Below are positions 35,284-46,694 of a stretch of 64,000 nt of DNA, piece by piece. Each line of letters begins with the position of its first letter. The stretch's first letter is position 1. The notes under the pieces were generated by a model. It was not told the origin of the DNA. It was given only the letters and a program-made list of their open reading frames with translations, and did not search any database. The DNA comes from Phragmites australis (Eukaryota > Streptophyta > Magnoliopsida > Poales > Poaceae), in assembly GCF_958298935.1 (NCBI RefSeq), contig NC_084921.1, forward strand, positions 8,194,001 to 8,258,000, read 5' to 3'. The translations under genes were made by a program, and so were the position numbers.

Positions 35284-37308
35284 ATTTAAAGATCCATGAC
35301 TTTTTAAATTTGATCGCTCGTTTTCTTAACTCTTGACTTCCCACACGCTCAAACCATTTGTCTCCCTATTTCTTTTGACTTCCCCACATACAACCCTTGT
35401 CTCCTCTCAATATAAAGCAACGAGGAGTGCTCTTCTTCATCACTCAGTATATTTAAGTGTTTATTGCACTGAGAAACGTCCTCACTCACCATCAATATCA
35501 GAGAAGCGAGATCTCGACGGGGACCGAATCCCTTTCACTACACCAAGATGAGTATCATACGGTGGTTAGTTAGAGTTTGTTAAATTTTTATTGTTTTGAT
35601 CTATGTAACTGATAGCATAACCTTATTTTCGTCGTAGATATGCAATTACGCAATTCACAATAATTAGAAGGTGGCATGATGGGGTTGTCCATATGGCGGC
35701 TTCGATGGCGCATATGCTTGGCGTCAACTTTAGCCTGGTGGATTTTGTCTTTTTTGCTGCTGTGAAGGCCCCCTCCATCGATCCTGTGTATGTCATCAGC
35801 CGCGTTCTCTATTCTGTTTTACCGGATGGAAATTTCTTTATTGTTATTCGTCACAATGGAGATATTTTCATCAACTGCAAGACAAGCTTGCATCACAATG
35901 GAGATATTTTCATCAACTGCAAGACAAGCTTGAATGCTGTCACACCTGATTTTAACGGATAAAATCAAATACGGCTTATATGTACCTAGAAAGTTTAACA
36001 CACATAAGGACATCACATGTGAAATAACAAAATACTTTAACTTATAACCGTTTAACTCTTAAAAAAAAGACTTTACCTAAACAACTCTATTAACCAAACG
36101 ACTAAACTAAACAACGCCAGAGGAACAAAAGCATCGACGACCAAGCAACTCCACATGCACCGACCGGAAGACACGCTCCTAATACACCAGGTCATTGTTT
36201 TGAAAATCTTCAAAGTCCTCCGTTGAGCAGCATATGTTTTGTGGGAGATAGCAAGGGTGAGCACATAGAGTATTCAGTAAGTATGGTAAAATAATGACAT
36301 AGAGGCTTTCAACAAGAATTGGCTAACACATGGTATATTTGCATAAATGGGAGTAAAAAACAGTGATGTAATTGAAAAATATTAAACAATTATTAAGTGA
36401 ATGTAACACAGACGACCCAATAACTATTACCCAAGGTTACCCACCTTGTAAACCATAACCATCTAGTACCATTAATACTACCATATCATAACCATGACCA
36501 TTTCACCACCATATCCAAAACCAACTAATCATGTAAGGATCCAAGTCTCTTATGATCGTGAGCACGGCTGATATATCAGATTTTACACTGCAGAGGTTGT
36601 CCAGCTTCCCCACGAGTCAGTGAATTTCATGTTACCGTGTTCGTGAAACACTTAACACATGCCAATGGTGTGCTACTAAGAAATCACTGTATAACATTTT
36701 TCACTAATTAGAGCCTAATCCAGTATGCATCTACCCACTAGGTTTCACCACCAGAGATTACAGAATTCTCTTCTAACCCAGAAGTCCCCTTTTGTGCTGA
36801 CCCGACACACACTTAAAAGAACTCTGACTAGTATGTCAAGCCTTACCTATATTGGTCTCATGGTTGGTACGTCACTTCTTGGGTTATCGCTCCACGAATC
36901 GGTCCTTATTTAGGTTACTTGAGCAAATACTAACCAACAATAGAACCATGACAAACCATATACACCTCGTTGCTCAAGGCCTAAGGTTCAATGTTGCTAA
37001 ATCAAATTCATCATCGTATTTGCCATCATTGTTACATGTGATCATTGGTCAAGTATACGACACTTCCCGATATTCCTGATAATATTGCTAAGCATTTTTA
37101 CCCATAAAAGGCACCTAACCATAAACTACTTAGGTTTCAAGAAATGATAAGAGAATATCTAGGTAAATCCTACCATAGGTGACTACCCATAAATATTTAA
37201 AAACATAGGTTCAATATGATCAAGGATACTTGCCTTCTTCTTGGTACTGCTCAGTGTACTCTAGCTCCTGGTCTTAATATTCCTCAAACTGATCTGGGGC
37301 ATTACTGT
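35284..37308. other. AT-rich intergenic stretch with small unknown ORF
   Basis: The most notable frame is 35,693-35,962 (89 codons, start ATG, no recognised domain), which contains an in-frame 42-bp tandem duplication. A promoter-like ctcaatataaag lies near 35,407 and a short leader-like stretch follows. A gene is possible but unsupported. The rest is AT-rich with no further signal. Confidence 0.35.
35851..35932 (+). repeat. 42-bp tandem duplication
   Basis: The unit tcacaatggagatattttca...aagcttgca occurs at 35,851-35,892 and again, identical over 40 bases, at 35,893-35,932. The unit is a multiple of three and repeats the peptide HNGDIFINCKTSL in the 89-codon frame 35,693-35,962. The lack of divergence means it arose recently. 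Confidence 0.9.
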
Positions 37309-38060
37309 CTAATCGCATAATTACTGGCAACGCACACAAACAAAATACACTAAGAATAGTACACCAAACAAAATAATGACAAGGCAAAACCTATCTAGAA
37401 AGATAGAGCTCGGAAAAAACAAATCTAATGACTCAAGAATCACTAAAAAAGGAGCTAAGACGAAAAATTTAAGATAGTTTACTAAACAAGGGCTTTTATG
37501 CAATATTAAGTTATTTTTAGAAATTATTGGAATTATTTCTATACTGAAAAACATATTTATTGCGCACTTGATGATCTCAGCACGGTTACTATTTTGTGGA
37601 TCGAGTCTATAGACTTGTGGACTGGACCTTTGACCTCGGATCCATGGTCTACAGTGGACCATCCATAACCCGAAGGGGTATGGATCTGTCCGAGCTGTTG
37701 GATCAAAATCCAACAGATGGGAGAGGGGCAGAGGTATTAGGTGACTAGCGACAAGGGTAGAGACATTGGTGGCACTCAGGCACGGTGGCGCTCGATCGGG
37801 ATCACATTGTATCAGCATTTCGGCTCGCCGGCAGTGTCGGTAACCGCCGGGACATGGAGAGGGAAGCTCGGCGAACTCACCTAGGGATTTGGCAGGGGCG
37901 GCGGGTCACCGGAGCGGCTTGGCAACTTTTGACAGCGGCTTTGGGAAGTGGTGCTACATGGAGAGGGTGCTACAACATCATTTTCTTGTCGGCGAGATGG
38001 GGAAAGTTGTGGTGTGCTTTGGAGAGGGCATGAGGGTGCATATTTATAGGTAGGGAGGCT
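37309..38060. repeat. Direct repeat, copy 1
   Basis: The copy begins tctaatcgcataattactgg, continues through gcttttatgcaatattaag and ggtggcactcaggcacggtggcgctc, and ends near tggggaaagttgtggtgtgc. It matches copy 2 (38,409-39,150) at roughly 85-90 percent by eye, with small indels. The AT-rich first half and GC-rich second half resemble an LTR or the end of a non-autonomous element. No coding domain was found in either frame set. Confidence 0.7.
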
Positions 38061-38408
38061 CGAGGAGACCGGGAGAGGTGTAGCTAGGTTTTAGGGCGGT
38101 GGCAGCTCAAAATAGAGTTGAACTTCCTCGTTTAAATCATGATTTGTTGGGGATATGGCCAGCAAGAGATAGAGGGGCTCACAAGCAAGCTTCTAGATGG
38201 TCTAGCCCTTGGATTAGGCGTGGATTCGACATGGCGGCGGTCCCATGAAGGCATCGCACTCCGACTCAGGGTAGGAGATAGCTCTGACAGGTGGGACCCA
38301 TGTGTTGGCAACTCAAGGTGAAGGCGGGTTGAGTGCGGGTGCATTCGGCGGAGAGAGGCGGCAGGCGGCTGAGCGTGGGCTGGCTTGGGCTGCTTAGAGG
38401 CGTTGTTC
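38061..38408. other. Spacer between the direct repeats
   Basis: A GC-rich 350-bp spacer with no counterpart after copy 2. It has short frames on both strands but no recognised motif. Confidence 0.4.
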
Positions 38409-39150
38409 TCTAATCGTACAATTACTAGAAAAGCACACAAAGAAAATACACTAAGAACAGTACACCAAACAAAAGAACAACAAGACAAAACCTATTTAAA
38501 AGATAGAGCTCAAAAAAACGAATTTAACAACGCAAGAATCGCTGAAAAAGGAGCTAAGACAAAAAAATTATGATAGTATTACTAAACAGGGGCTTTTCTA
38601 CAAAAATTACATTAATTTTATAGATTATTGGAATTATTTTTATACTGAAAAACATATTTATTGTGCAATTGATGACATCAGCATGGTTACTATTTTGTGG
38701 ACTGAGTCTATAGACTCGTGGACCGGACCTTTGACCTTGGTCCATGGTTTTACGGTGGATCATCCATAACTTGAAAGGGTATGGATCTGTCTAGGCCATT
38801 GGATCAAGTTCTAGCGGTTGGGAGAGGGGGCGGAGGTATCAGGCGACTGGTGTCGAGGGCAGAGACGGCGGTGGCACTCAGGCACGACGGCGCTTGGTCG
38901 GGATCATGCCCGATCAGCATTCCAGCTTGCCAACGGCGTCGGTAAGCAGAGGAACATGGAGAGGGAAGCTCGGTGAACTCACCTAGGGATTCGGTAGGGG
39001 TGACGGGTCACTGGAGCGGCTCTGTGACTTGCGGCGATGCCTTCAAACGGTGTTGCTATGCGGTCAAGGCGCTACGGTGTCGTTTTCTTGTTGGTGAGAT
39101 GGGGAAAAGTTGTGGCATGCTTTGGGGAGGGCGTGGGGGGGGGGCATGTA
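38409..39150. repeat. Direct repeat, copy 2
   Basis: This is the second copy of the block at 37,309. It ends near gtggggggggggcatgtaat, where a G-run interrupts the match. The two copies have the same orientation about 1.1 kb apart, so they are either a local tandem duplication or the LTRs of a very short internal-deleted element. Confidence 0.7.
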
Positions 39151-39880
39151 ATTTTAACATGTATATTACATCAATGTGAACAAAAAAAAATTAGTTTCAC
39201 CTTTTTCTAAGCTATAATTATTTTTCTACATATTTTATAATCTTTCAATCGACTAAACGGTACAAAAGATATTCATATCATTTCTCTGAAACGTCGTTTG
39301 CTAAATACAAATAACAATGCATCACAATGAGTATGATGACATGCAAGTAAAGATGCCCCATAGTGCATGACTACAGTGGAGATGCAATGCATCATGGTAT
39401 GAGTTTGAAAGCATCAAAGATTTTTTTTCTCTATTTTGATTATTATTAATCATTTAATAAATTGTATGATTAATTAAGTTTACAACAAAGCTTAATCCTA
39501 AAAAGAACATTAATTATATTTAACATGATTGTGAGTATTTTTAATGAACATGGTATAAACTAACAAGATTAACAAAATTGGTCTCACCACTATTTGACTT
39601 ATAAATAATTAATTGACAATTACCTAAGCTTAAACACATTTAAATAATTAAAGGGATTTCAGTACATATATCATGGCTCCTAGTATTTTTAATGTGTATA
39701 GCATGATAAAACAAAGGTAAAAAAATTGGTTTCACTATTTTTTAAGCTATATTTAATTCCCTATACATTTTGCAAATTTAAGCCGATTTAATGGTTGAAC
39801 AATAATTCTGTTTGGCAATTTCTGAATTAACTTGTTATTAAAATGCCCTAATTCCTTTTTCACTAGGGGCTGGCTAGCCA
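39151..39880. other. AT-rich intergenic stretch
   Basis: About 0.7 kb of AT-rich DNA. Two related phrases (ttggtctcaccactatttgact, 39,580 and ttggtttcactattttttaagc, 39,726) suggest an old internal duplication. No gene is seen. Confidence 0.4.
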
Positions 39881-40686
39881 CCGTCGCTGACCGGACCTGC
39901 ACCCGGAGGCACATAGTGCCGGGTGGCACTAGCGACCTCGTTGGCAGCGAATGGTGGCGCAGCTCGGCCAGCGAGCAGCACCAACGCAGTCCCATGAACT
40001 AGTCTGACGCACAGGTTGTCAATGGCAATGGCCAGAAGGAGGCCAGCGGCGGTGAACAGCGGCGACGGTGGCTCGACGGGCGGGGAGAAACACGCCGGCG
40101 ACGAGCGACAGTAAAAACGGCCCTACCAAGAACACCTAGGGTATCTGCACGAGTGTGCGGTCTCAATGGCGTGCCTAATGTCCGACGGGCCGGTTGTGGC
40201 TTGATCGACGATGAACACACACGGGCAGCGGCGGCTCGACCAACTCAAAGACCCGCACTGACATCGGGCAAACGGGAAAACGACGTGCGCTAAAGGAAGA
40301 GAGCGACTTGAGGAAGCTCACCACAGGCTCAGTCACGGAGGAGGAGGTCAGAGGTGACGGCACGGTGGTGAGGTGGCGGAAAGGGGCGCCGGCGTTAGGG
40401 GGGAAGAAGACATCTTTTATAGACTGTATAGTTATTAGTGTCAGCCCGTAATACGAACCCGCACTGATATTGAGTATCAGTGCCAGTTCATGGTTACTAA
40501 CTGGCATTGAAGTATCAGTGTCGGTTTGTTTCAAGAGCCGGCACTGATACTCAGTGCCTAATCAACCTAGCTTGATCGTTGATCAAGCGCGGGAAGTTAT
40601 GAGCCGACACTGATATTTCATCAGTGCCCGGTTCTATTCTAAATGACACTGATGAGGCGGCTCGGATGACTATTTCTATTATAGTG
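39881..40686. mobile_element. CACTA transposon terminal fragment
   Basis: The right end reads tatttctattatagtg at 40,671-40,686, which is the reverse complement of a CACTATAATAGAAATA-type CACTA terminus. The preceding 270 bases (40,410-40,680) hold many direct and inverted copies of a subterminal motif near cagtgccggt / accggcactgat, as in grass CACTA elements. The opposite terminus was not found, so this is a fragment or a non-autonomous element. The GC-rich part before it may be captured DNA. Confidence 0.65.
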
Positions 40687-41290
40687 GATGCTCACATGGT
40701 TAATGATCCAGAATTAAATTCTGACAGCGGACAACTTGAAAAAAAGGGATGGCCGAATTGCAAAACTTGCAAGCTTTGTAACAGCCACGGTGAAGCGCCT
40801 ATGCATTTATGTAAAAATTGTCCTTTTACAAGACAAGTTTGGGAGGTAGTAATGTGCTGGTATGATCTCTCAACACTTCCTAAATTGCACGACTTCACCA
40901 CAATCAAAGGGTGGTGGACAAAAATCAGAATTAGACTCTAAAAGATATCAGGAGCGACTTCGATGGAGCCTATTCTATTTTTGGTGGAATTTATGGAAAA
41001 AGAGAAACAGAAAAGTATTACAAGCAAAGGAATCCGAAGCGGAACAAGTCACTTTCCAAATAAGAGAAGATATAGAACAGAAGAGATTTCTTATTCAGGG
41101 AAGGCATGGAGGTTGTTGGCCTCCTTCCGGGTAGGACAATACACCAGGGATTCAAAACGACATAGCAAAAGCATGGTCTTGTAATATCCTATCTGATCGT
41201 TTGGGTGGAGAGGGAACTCAAATCTTTTTATTTCCATATTTTTCTCCTCCTAATAAAATCTAGACAACTCTTATACTGTCCTTTCAAAAA
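40687..41290 (+). pseudogene. LINE (L1-type) 3' end fragment
   Basis: The frame from 40,624 contains CKTCKLCNSHGEAPMHLCKN, then CPFTRQVWEVVMCWY, the zinc-binding module that follows reverse transcriptase in plant L1 elements (C-x2-C-H-C pattern). A shifted frame at about 40,940-41,090 reads YFWWNLWKKRNRKVLQ, the usual W..W..RN end of the same protein. The upstream endonuclease and RT are absent. This is a typical 5'-truncated LINE insertion, here abutting the CACTA terminus. Confidence 0.7.
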
Positions 41291-43280
41291 GTGGTAGGCG
41301 GGGGACTATACACAACCATTCGCAATTAGTTACTTTTTTCCTTACTACTACTAAGTGATTTTTTATACCTGGCTGCAAATGAGTGTGAGGATAGTTACCA
41401 CCATGTCGGTCGGCAAACCAAAATGATTACATATGGTACATGTATAATGAGAGCTGTTAACGTCCGGAGTTCATTGACTCTAGCTAGAAACAAAACTAGT
41501 TAATCGGTTGGTCGCTCTAACCGATGAAGATCATGAGCTGTTCGGACATGAACTCTTGAGCGGATTAGACGTGTTTGTGTTGAGGGGATAGCCTGACACG
41601 AATTGCCTGGACTGTGACGTATGATGCGCGTTTGTCTGATTTTTTGAAAGATAATATGATAAACTAATTAGTGAAGTTTCGATGTTGATGATCTAAATGC
41701 TTCGAATAGAATTGATTAAGGACTCTCGCAACCACTACACCACTACTCCGTGGTTAGCAACCGTGCTAAGACACGGTTGATCTCGCTAAGAAGGTTTTTC
41801 CTGCAAGCGAATCGAGAACACAAGAAAAACAGGTAGATACAATTTGAATATTGTTAATTACCAATGAAATACTTAAGTTAGGTTCAACAAATCGATAAAC
41901 GGCGAAACTGTCTAAAACAGAATAATCTAAACTAAACTTGAGCCTAAACTACAACGGCTATTGTGTATATATAGGAGGGATGTGAGGAGATCGACCTAGG
42001 GTTGTGCAGCCATAGAAAGAGGTATGTACAACCATGGACTCCGACCTCGACACGTTTACAAGACCCAACAGGGTTCGATACGGTGACGCAACACCTTATT
42101 TCTTTAACTCTGATTAAACTATAAGAAATATGTGGTCGAGGTCATATCCGTTGGAAGGAGCTCGTTCCAGAATGTCCAAAATTATCTAAAACAGACTTTG
42201 TATGAGAGAGTTATACCTGTTTTACTGACGTGCTGTCCTGTGACTCGACCACGAACACGACTACGACTTCGACCACGACCAGAGCTTAAATTCGAGTCCG
42301 AGTAGACTTGTCCTTAGAGAGATGTCATCCAGGTGAGGTTACGGTGCTTCTATCAGGTTCCTAAGCAGCAAAACAGTAAAAAATACGGTAGTATTCTATT
42401 CTTTATAAAAAAATATAAATAATAAGAAATAAATTCACCTTGTATGTATTAAGAGAGCTATAAACTCATCATAGTACATCTTGTTAAAAAGGAATCCGAA
42501 AAATATTTCATTCTTATTTATGTTAGCCTCGTGGACTGCTATATTTTCTTTCTTAAATATCATGAGCTCTAAACAAGTAAGTTGCCCTCCAGTCAGGTTC
42601 GATCCTGATATTTTGGTGGTTCAGGATGAGATTAAAAATAAGACCCTATTATTAAATATAAATCGTTCAGATCTAAATTTTTTATTTACTTTTAGACCGA
42701 TATATACAAAATATATATATATATATATATATATTTAAATTTTGAGGGCCCGAGACGATCGCACCGCTCGACCCCCTCCAGACCGGCCCTGCCTCCAGTT
42801 CCAACTATATCGACAGTCTACAAAATACAACTTCAAGGGCTAATTCCTATCGTATAATGTCGATTTAGTCAGAGAGATATGAAATTGACAAGCAACTGCA
42901 TCAACGGTGATGAATTGGTACGAATCATGTTTTTTTCTTTGTCCTTTTCTCCGCTCGTTCGTTAATGTCATAACTTCCAAATGATTACATTTATATAAAA
43001 TTACTTATTTTTTTAACAGTGCTACCCTATCTATATAATTTTCATTAGAGATCTAGAACGGAGTCACCGAGCTTATTCCACCGTAGAGTGTTGCCCCTAC
43101 GTTTCTTGCGTATCTGCAGGGGAACTGGAAAAAATCCGGACGCATACCCTTAATGTGTTAATTTACTCTACATGTGTTATTTTTTATTTATAGATATATT
43201 TTTGGGAGGGATTTTTTCACGGCTCCTCCGACTTCACTACGTCGATGTTACGCCGACAGCCGACCTAACACGTTCATGTA
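41291..43280. other. Intergenic stretch before GT61 gene 2
   Basis: About 2 kb without a supported gene. An (AT)n microsatellite is at 42,711-42,734. The phrase cactacaccactactccgtgg at 41,731 resembles a CACTA-type end, but only weakly. Reading frames are short and show no domain. Confidence 0.45.
42711..42734. repeat. (AT)n microsatellite
   Basis: A 24-base dinucleotide run. Confidence 0.92.
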
Positions 43281-43450
43281 GCGAATTCGATTGGCATCAG
43301 TTTTGGGACCAAAGAATCACAATGAATGCTCACCGTTCCAGTTCGGTGAACGATGTGAGCATTTTTTTCCAGATTAAGACCCAGTCACGCAGCGTCCTAC
43401 TACTTAGTAGTGGTCAACCACCATTCGCAGATACTTAGTTGCGCCACAAG
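43281..43450 (+). promoter_or_regulatory. Upstream region of GT61 gene 2, shared with gene 3
   Basis: The block gcgaattcgattggcatcag ... ggtcaaccaccattcgcaga ... ccacaagattagctta is recognisably homologous to 46,391-46,590, at similar distance from the start codon of gene 3. The best conserved core is gtcaaccaccattYgc. It includes gtcaa, the complement of a W-box core, but factor binding is not shown by this. Confidence 0.55.
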
Positions 43451-43538
43451 ATTAGCTTAATGCAAAAGAGCAAGATTAGCTTAGTGTAAAATGAGCTAGA
43501 AAAGAAAGAAAGCCTGAACCTTGGAATCTCTTCAACCC

Positions 43539-43556
43539 CCCCCCCCCACCCCCTCC
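43539..43556. repeat. C-rich run in probable 5' leader
   Basis: A run of C interrupted by a few other bases lies about 30 bases before the start codon of GT61 gene 2. A GA-rich leader (gagagaagggaagaggcg) follows it. Confidence 0.8.
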
Positions 43557-43582
43557 TCTGAACAGAGAGAAGGGAAGAGGCG

Positions 43583-45795
43583 ATGTGCTGGTGCGAGGTG
43601 AAGCTCGGGAAGAGACTGAAGAGCTGGGCGCAGAGGCACCTCAACGTCGGCTTCGTCGTCGGCTTCCTCCTCCTGCTCGTCACCTGCCTCGTCGTCTCGC
43701 AGCAGTTTGTGACCAGCGCCTCAAACTGTAATCATTCACTTCACCACCATGGGCACTATGCTTGTTTCCTATACCCTTGGTCCATGAGCTGCTGATCAGT
43801 TCTTGCTTGTTGCTGGATCTGCAGTTGTCACTACGGAAGCACAACGGATCACGGATAAGCAGCAGATTGGTGAGCACTCCTGTCGTTTTGATAGTACTAG
43901 CGTGCTCTATTTCAGATTGAGGATCCAAGTTTATTTTTTTTAACCAAACAGTAGAATCGTCCCCTACTGTTTATCCGTGATCCGTTGTGCCCAGTAGATG
44001 AGCATGATGGGATCGAAGCCAACATGTAGGAAAGAGTGAACACTGTCTCCGATGTCTCTTTATTTAATTTGATTTTATCTGATCTTGATCATGGCTAAAT
44101 AACCGGCAAAATTTGAGAGGTGTCTCTGTCTGGTGAATTAATATGAGTGAAGCTGATTAAATATGGTTAATTTTTGAGAAATTTTACGATGGTCTAAAAT
44201 TAATATGAGTCATCTATTTTTAGAGTCTAATGGTTCAGATTAGCCAGAATATTACTCATTTCTCACCGGCAGCATAGGTAGTATATGTGAATAGTATAGT
44301 AGTATTATGGTTATTTTGAGGAGAAAAATACGTGGCATGTAAGTAATTAACTGCAGTTATATGTCTCTAAATAGAGTAATATTTTATTGCCGTTTTAACA
44401 TTTTAATCTGCATTCGGTATGAGAATTCATTTGCTACACATCGGTTAGGGTTAGCGATTCGACGTTTACGACGTCGATCTTTCTATTAGCAAAAGCATAG
44501 TGGGTAATTTTAACAAAATTACTATAATTACTAAAATATACAATTACATGAATCGTCGAATTAGATTTATACTATCTCTAAGTAGTATGGATCACCGTAA
44601 AAAAGCTCTAAATCTTTTTTTTTTTATCTTTTTGGCGTGTGCAACAGAGAAGGGACAGGTGGTGTGCGACACGGAGGGCCCCTTCTCCGACTCCTGTGAA
44701 GTCGACGGCCACGTGCGCACCAACGGCACAGCCGTGTCGGTGGCCATCGTCCCCACGCTATGGTCGGAGCGCCGGGAGTGGAGGATCCGGCCGTACTCGC
44801 GCAGGACCGCGTCCGGCGTCAAGGAGGTCACCGTGACGCAGCTGCAGGTCCAGGCCGCCGCCCCGCCGTGCAAAGTGACCCACAACGTGCCAGCCATCTT
44901 GTTCTCGCTCGGCGGGTACACAGGGAACTTCTGGCACGACTTCAGCGATGTGCTGGTGCCGCTGTTCGTGGCGTCGCGGCGGTACGGCGGCGAGGTCCAG
45001 TTCCTGATCAGCAACATCAACCCGTGGTGGCTGGCTAAGTACGAGACCCTCCTGTGGCGGCTGTCCAAGTACGACGCCGTGGACCTGGACGCCGACGTGC
45101 AGGTGCGGTGCTTCCCGCATGTCACCGTGGGGCTCCGCATGCACAAGGAATTCAGCATTGTTCCCGAATGGGCGCCGGGGGTCCGCCTTTCCATGGCCGA
45201 CTTCACACGGTTCCTTCGCGAGACGTACGCGCTCCCACGTGGCGCGCCGGTGAGCCTGACGCGGGAGCCGGACAAGAAGCCGCGTCTGCTGCTGATCCAC
45301 CGGGGCCACTATCGCCAGTTTGTAAACGAGCAGGAGATCGTGCGGGCAGCAGAGGCGGTGGGGTTCGAGGTAGTCGTGATGGAGCCACGAGGTGACGCGC
45401 GCGTCGATGAGCAGGCGCGAACGGTGAACTCGTTCGACGTGCTGCTGGGCATGCACGGCGCGGGGCTGACGAACGCGGTGTTCCTGCCGGCGGGCGCGGT
45501 GCTGATCCAGGTGGTGCCATACGGGAAGCTGGAGCCCATGGCGAGGAGGGAGTTCGGCGAGCCGGCGGCAGACATGGGGCTGAAGTACCTTGACTACAGC
45601 GTGACCGCGAGGGAGAGCACGCTGCTGGAGATGCTGGGACCCGACCACCCGGTGATCCGTGACCCAGAGTCCGTGCACCGCAGCGGCTGGGACAAGGTTG
45701 CCGAGTTCTACCTCGGCAAGCAGGACGTCCGCATCGACGTCGCCCGCTTTGCGCCCACGCTCTCGCAGGCGCTACACCACCTACGCCAGCAGTAG
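43583..45795 (+). CDS. GT61 glycosyltransferase, xylan arabinosyl/xylosyltransferase-like
   Basis: The model is join(43583..43727, 43825..43869, 44648..45795), 445 residues, with GT-AG introns in phase 1. Residues 1-20 are basic and cytosolic and 21-38 (NVGFVVGFLLLLVTCLVV) are the type II membrane anchor. A short stem comes from exon 2 (TTEAQRITDKQQI). The catalytic GT61/DUF563 domain runs from about residue 65, with CDTEGPFSDSCEVDG, NGT sequon, GGYTGNFWHDFSDVLVPLF, NPWWLAKYE, CFPHVTVGL, FVNEQEIVRAA, LLGMHGAGLTNAVFLP and GWDKVAEFYLGKQDVRID. The role is as for gene 1: a Golgi lumenal transferase of xylan side chains. It is the intact partner of the tandem pair with pseudogene 3. The long last exon is GC-rich, as usual in grass GT61 genes. 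Confidence 0.88.
43839..43990. repeat. Exon 2 / intron 2 inverted repeat in GT61 gene 2
   Basis: Bases 43,839-43,858 (gcacaacggatcacggataa), inside exon 2, are perfectly complementary in inverted order to 43,971-43,990 in the following intron. The 112-base loop contains a smaller hairpin, aaacagtag (43,946-43,954) with ctactgttt (43,964-43,972). In the pre-mRNA this would place the exon 2 donor site (43,870) inside the loop of a 20-bp stem. Confidence 0.85.
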
Positions 45796-46390
45796 GGGGC
45801 AGGGAACGCATCGATGGGATTGACCAAACAAAACCATACAACAGTCATATGCATTTGCCGATAGGTTAACTCATCAAGTAATACTGGTCGGTTTTGACTT
45901 TTCACCACGGTCGACGTGTAACTTTGATCATTAGTTTTTACTAAAATATAATTATAATATTTAATAAAATATAATAATATAAAAATATTTTTAAGATAAA
46001 TCTACACACGTGATTTTTATATTTTTAAACTAAATGTTTTAAAAACTATTAACAATCAAAAACATGAAAACCGTTCATCAGACAACAGTTTAAGTAACAG
46101 TCAAGAAATCATAAGCTCAGAGCCTCAAAAAATGTAATAAGCCCTCAAGTAGACATTGTTTTCGAGGTCTAAAAACACCACTTTGTGCGCTAATTCTGTT
46201 TTGAAACTAGCTTCATGCGCTAATCCATATCACACAAGGTTGCTACAAATGATAGATATATTTATGAAAGTATATCACACAAATATAGCAACAGTGTTCA
46301 TTTGGCCAATCTTTTTATCCATCGACAATCAAATCTAGAACTTCTTTATTTCGCAAGATAGAACTAGCGGTTTGCAAGATGCAGATGCGG
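45796..46390. other. Spacer between GT61 genes 2 and 3
   Basis: AT-rich spacer holding the 3' flank of gene 2. One short frame (46,156-46,338) shows no domain. No clear polyadenylation signal was singled out. Confidence 0.45.
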
Positions 46391-46590
46391 GCAAATTCGA
46401 TTGACACCAGTTTCGGGAGAAAAAAAGAGACGGAACGGAAATGCTCACTGTTTCCGTTCAATTATAACGATCTGCGTGCTGTGCTTGTGAGGTTAAGACC
46501 CGAACCCGATCGATCAAAACCCTCGCATGCACCTCGTCACTGGTAGGAGTCAACCACCATTTGCGCACTTAATTACTCCACCAGATTAGC
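46391..46590 (+). promoter_or_regulatory. Upstream region of GT61 pseudogene 3
   Basis: It is homologous to 43,281-43,450 upstream of gene 2 and contains gtcaaccaccatttgcgc. The presence of matched flanks shows that the duplicated unit included promoter sequence and not only coding exons. Confidence 0.5.
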
Positions 46591-46671
46591 CTGGTCTCGT
46601 CTGCACCCAGCAGGAGCAAAGCAGCTGATTCAGATTTCAGAGAGGTCAGCTACAAAAGCAAGAAAGAAAGC

Positions 46672-46694
46672 CTCTCTCTCTCTCTCTCTCTCTC
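46672..46694. repeat. (CT)n microsatellite in gene 3 leader
   Basis: A 23-base CT run about 190 bases before the gene 3 start codon. Confidence 0.92.

Noticed and set aside
44758..45678. 306-codon minus-strand frame opposite GT61 gene 2
   Set aside because: Same type of shadow as opposite gene 1; similar pseudo-protein composition shows it follows the sense codons.
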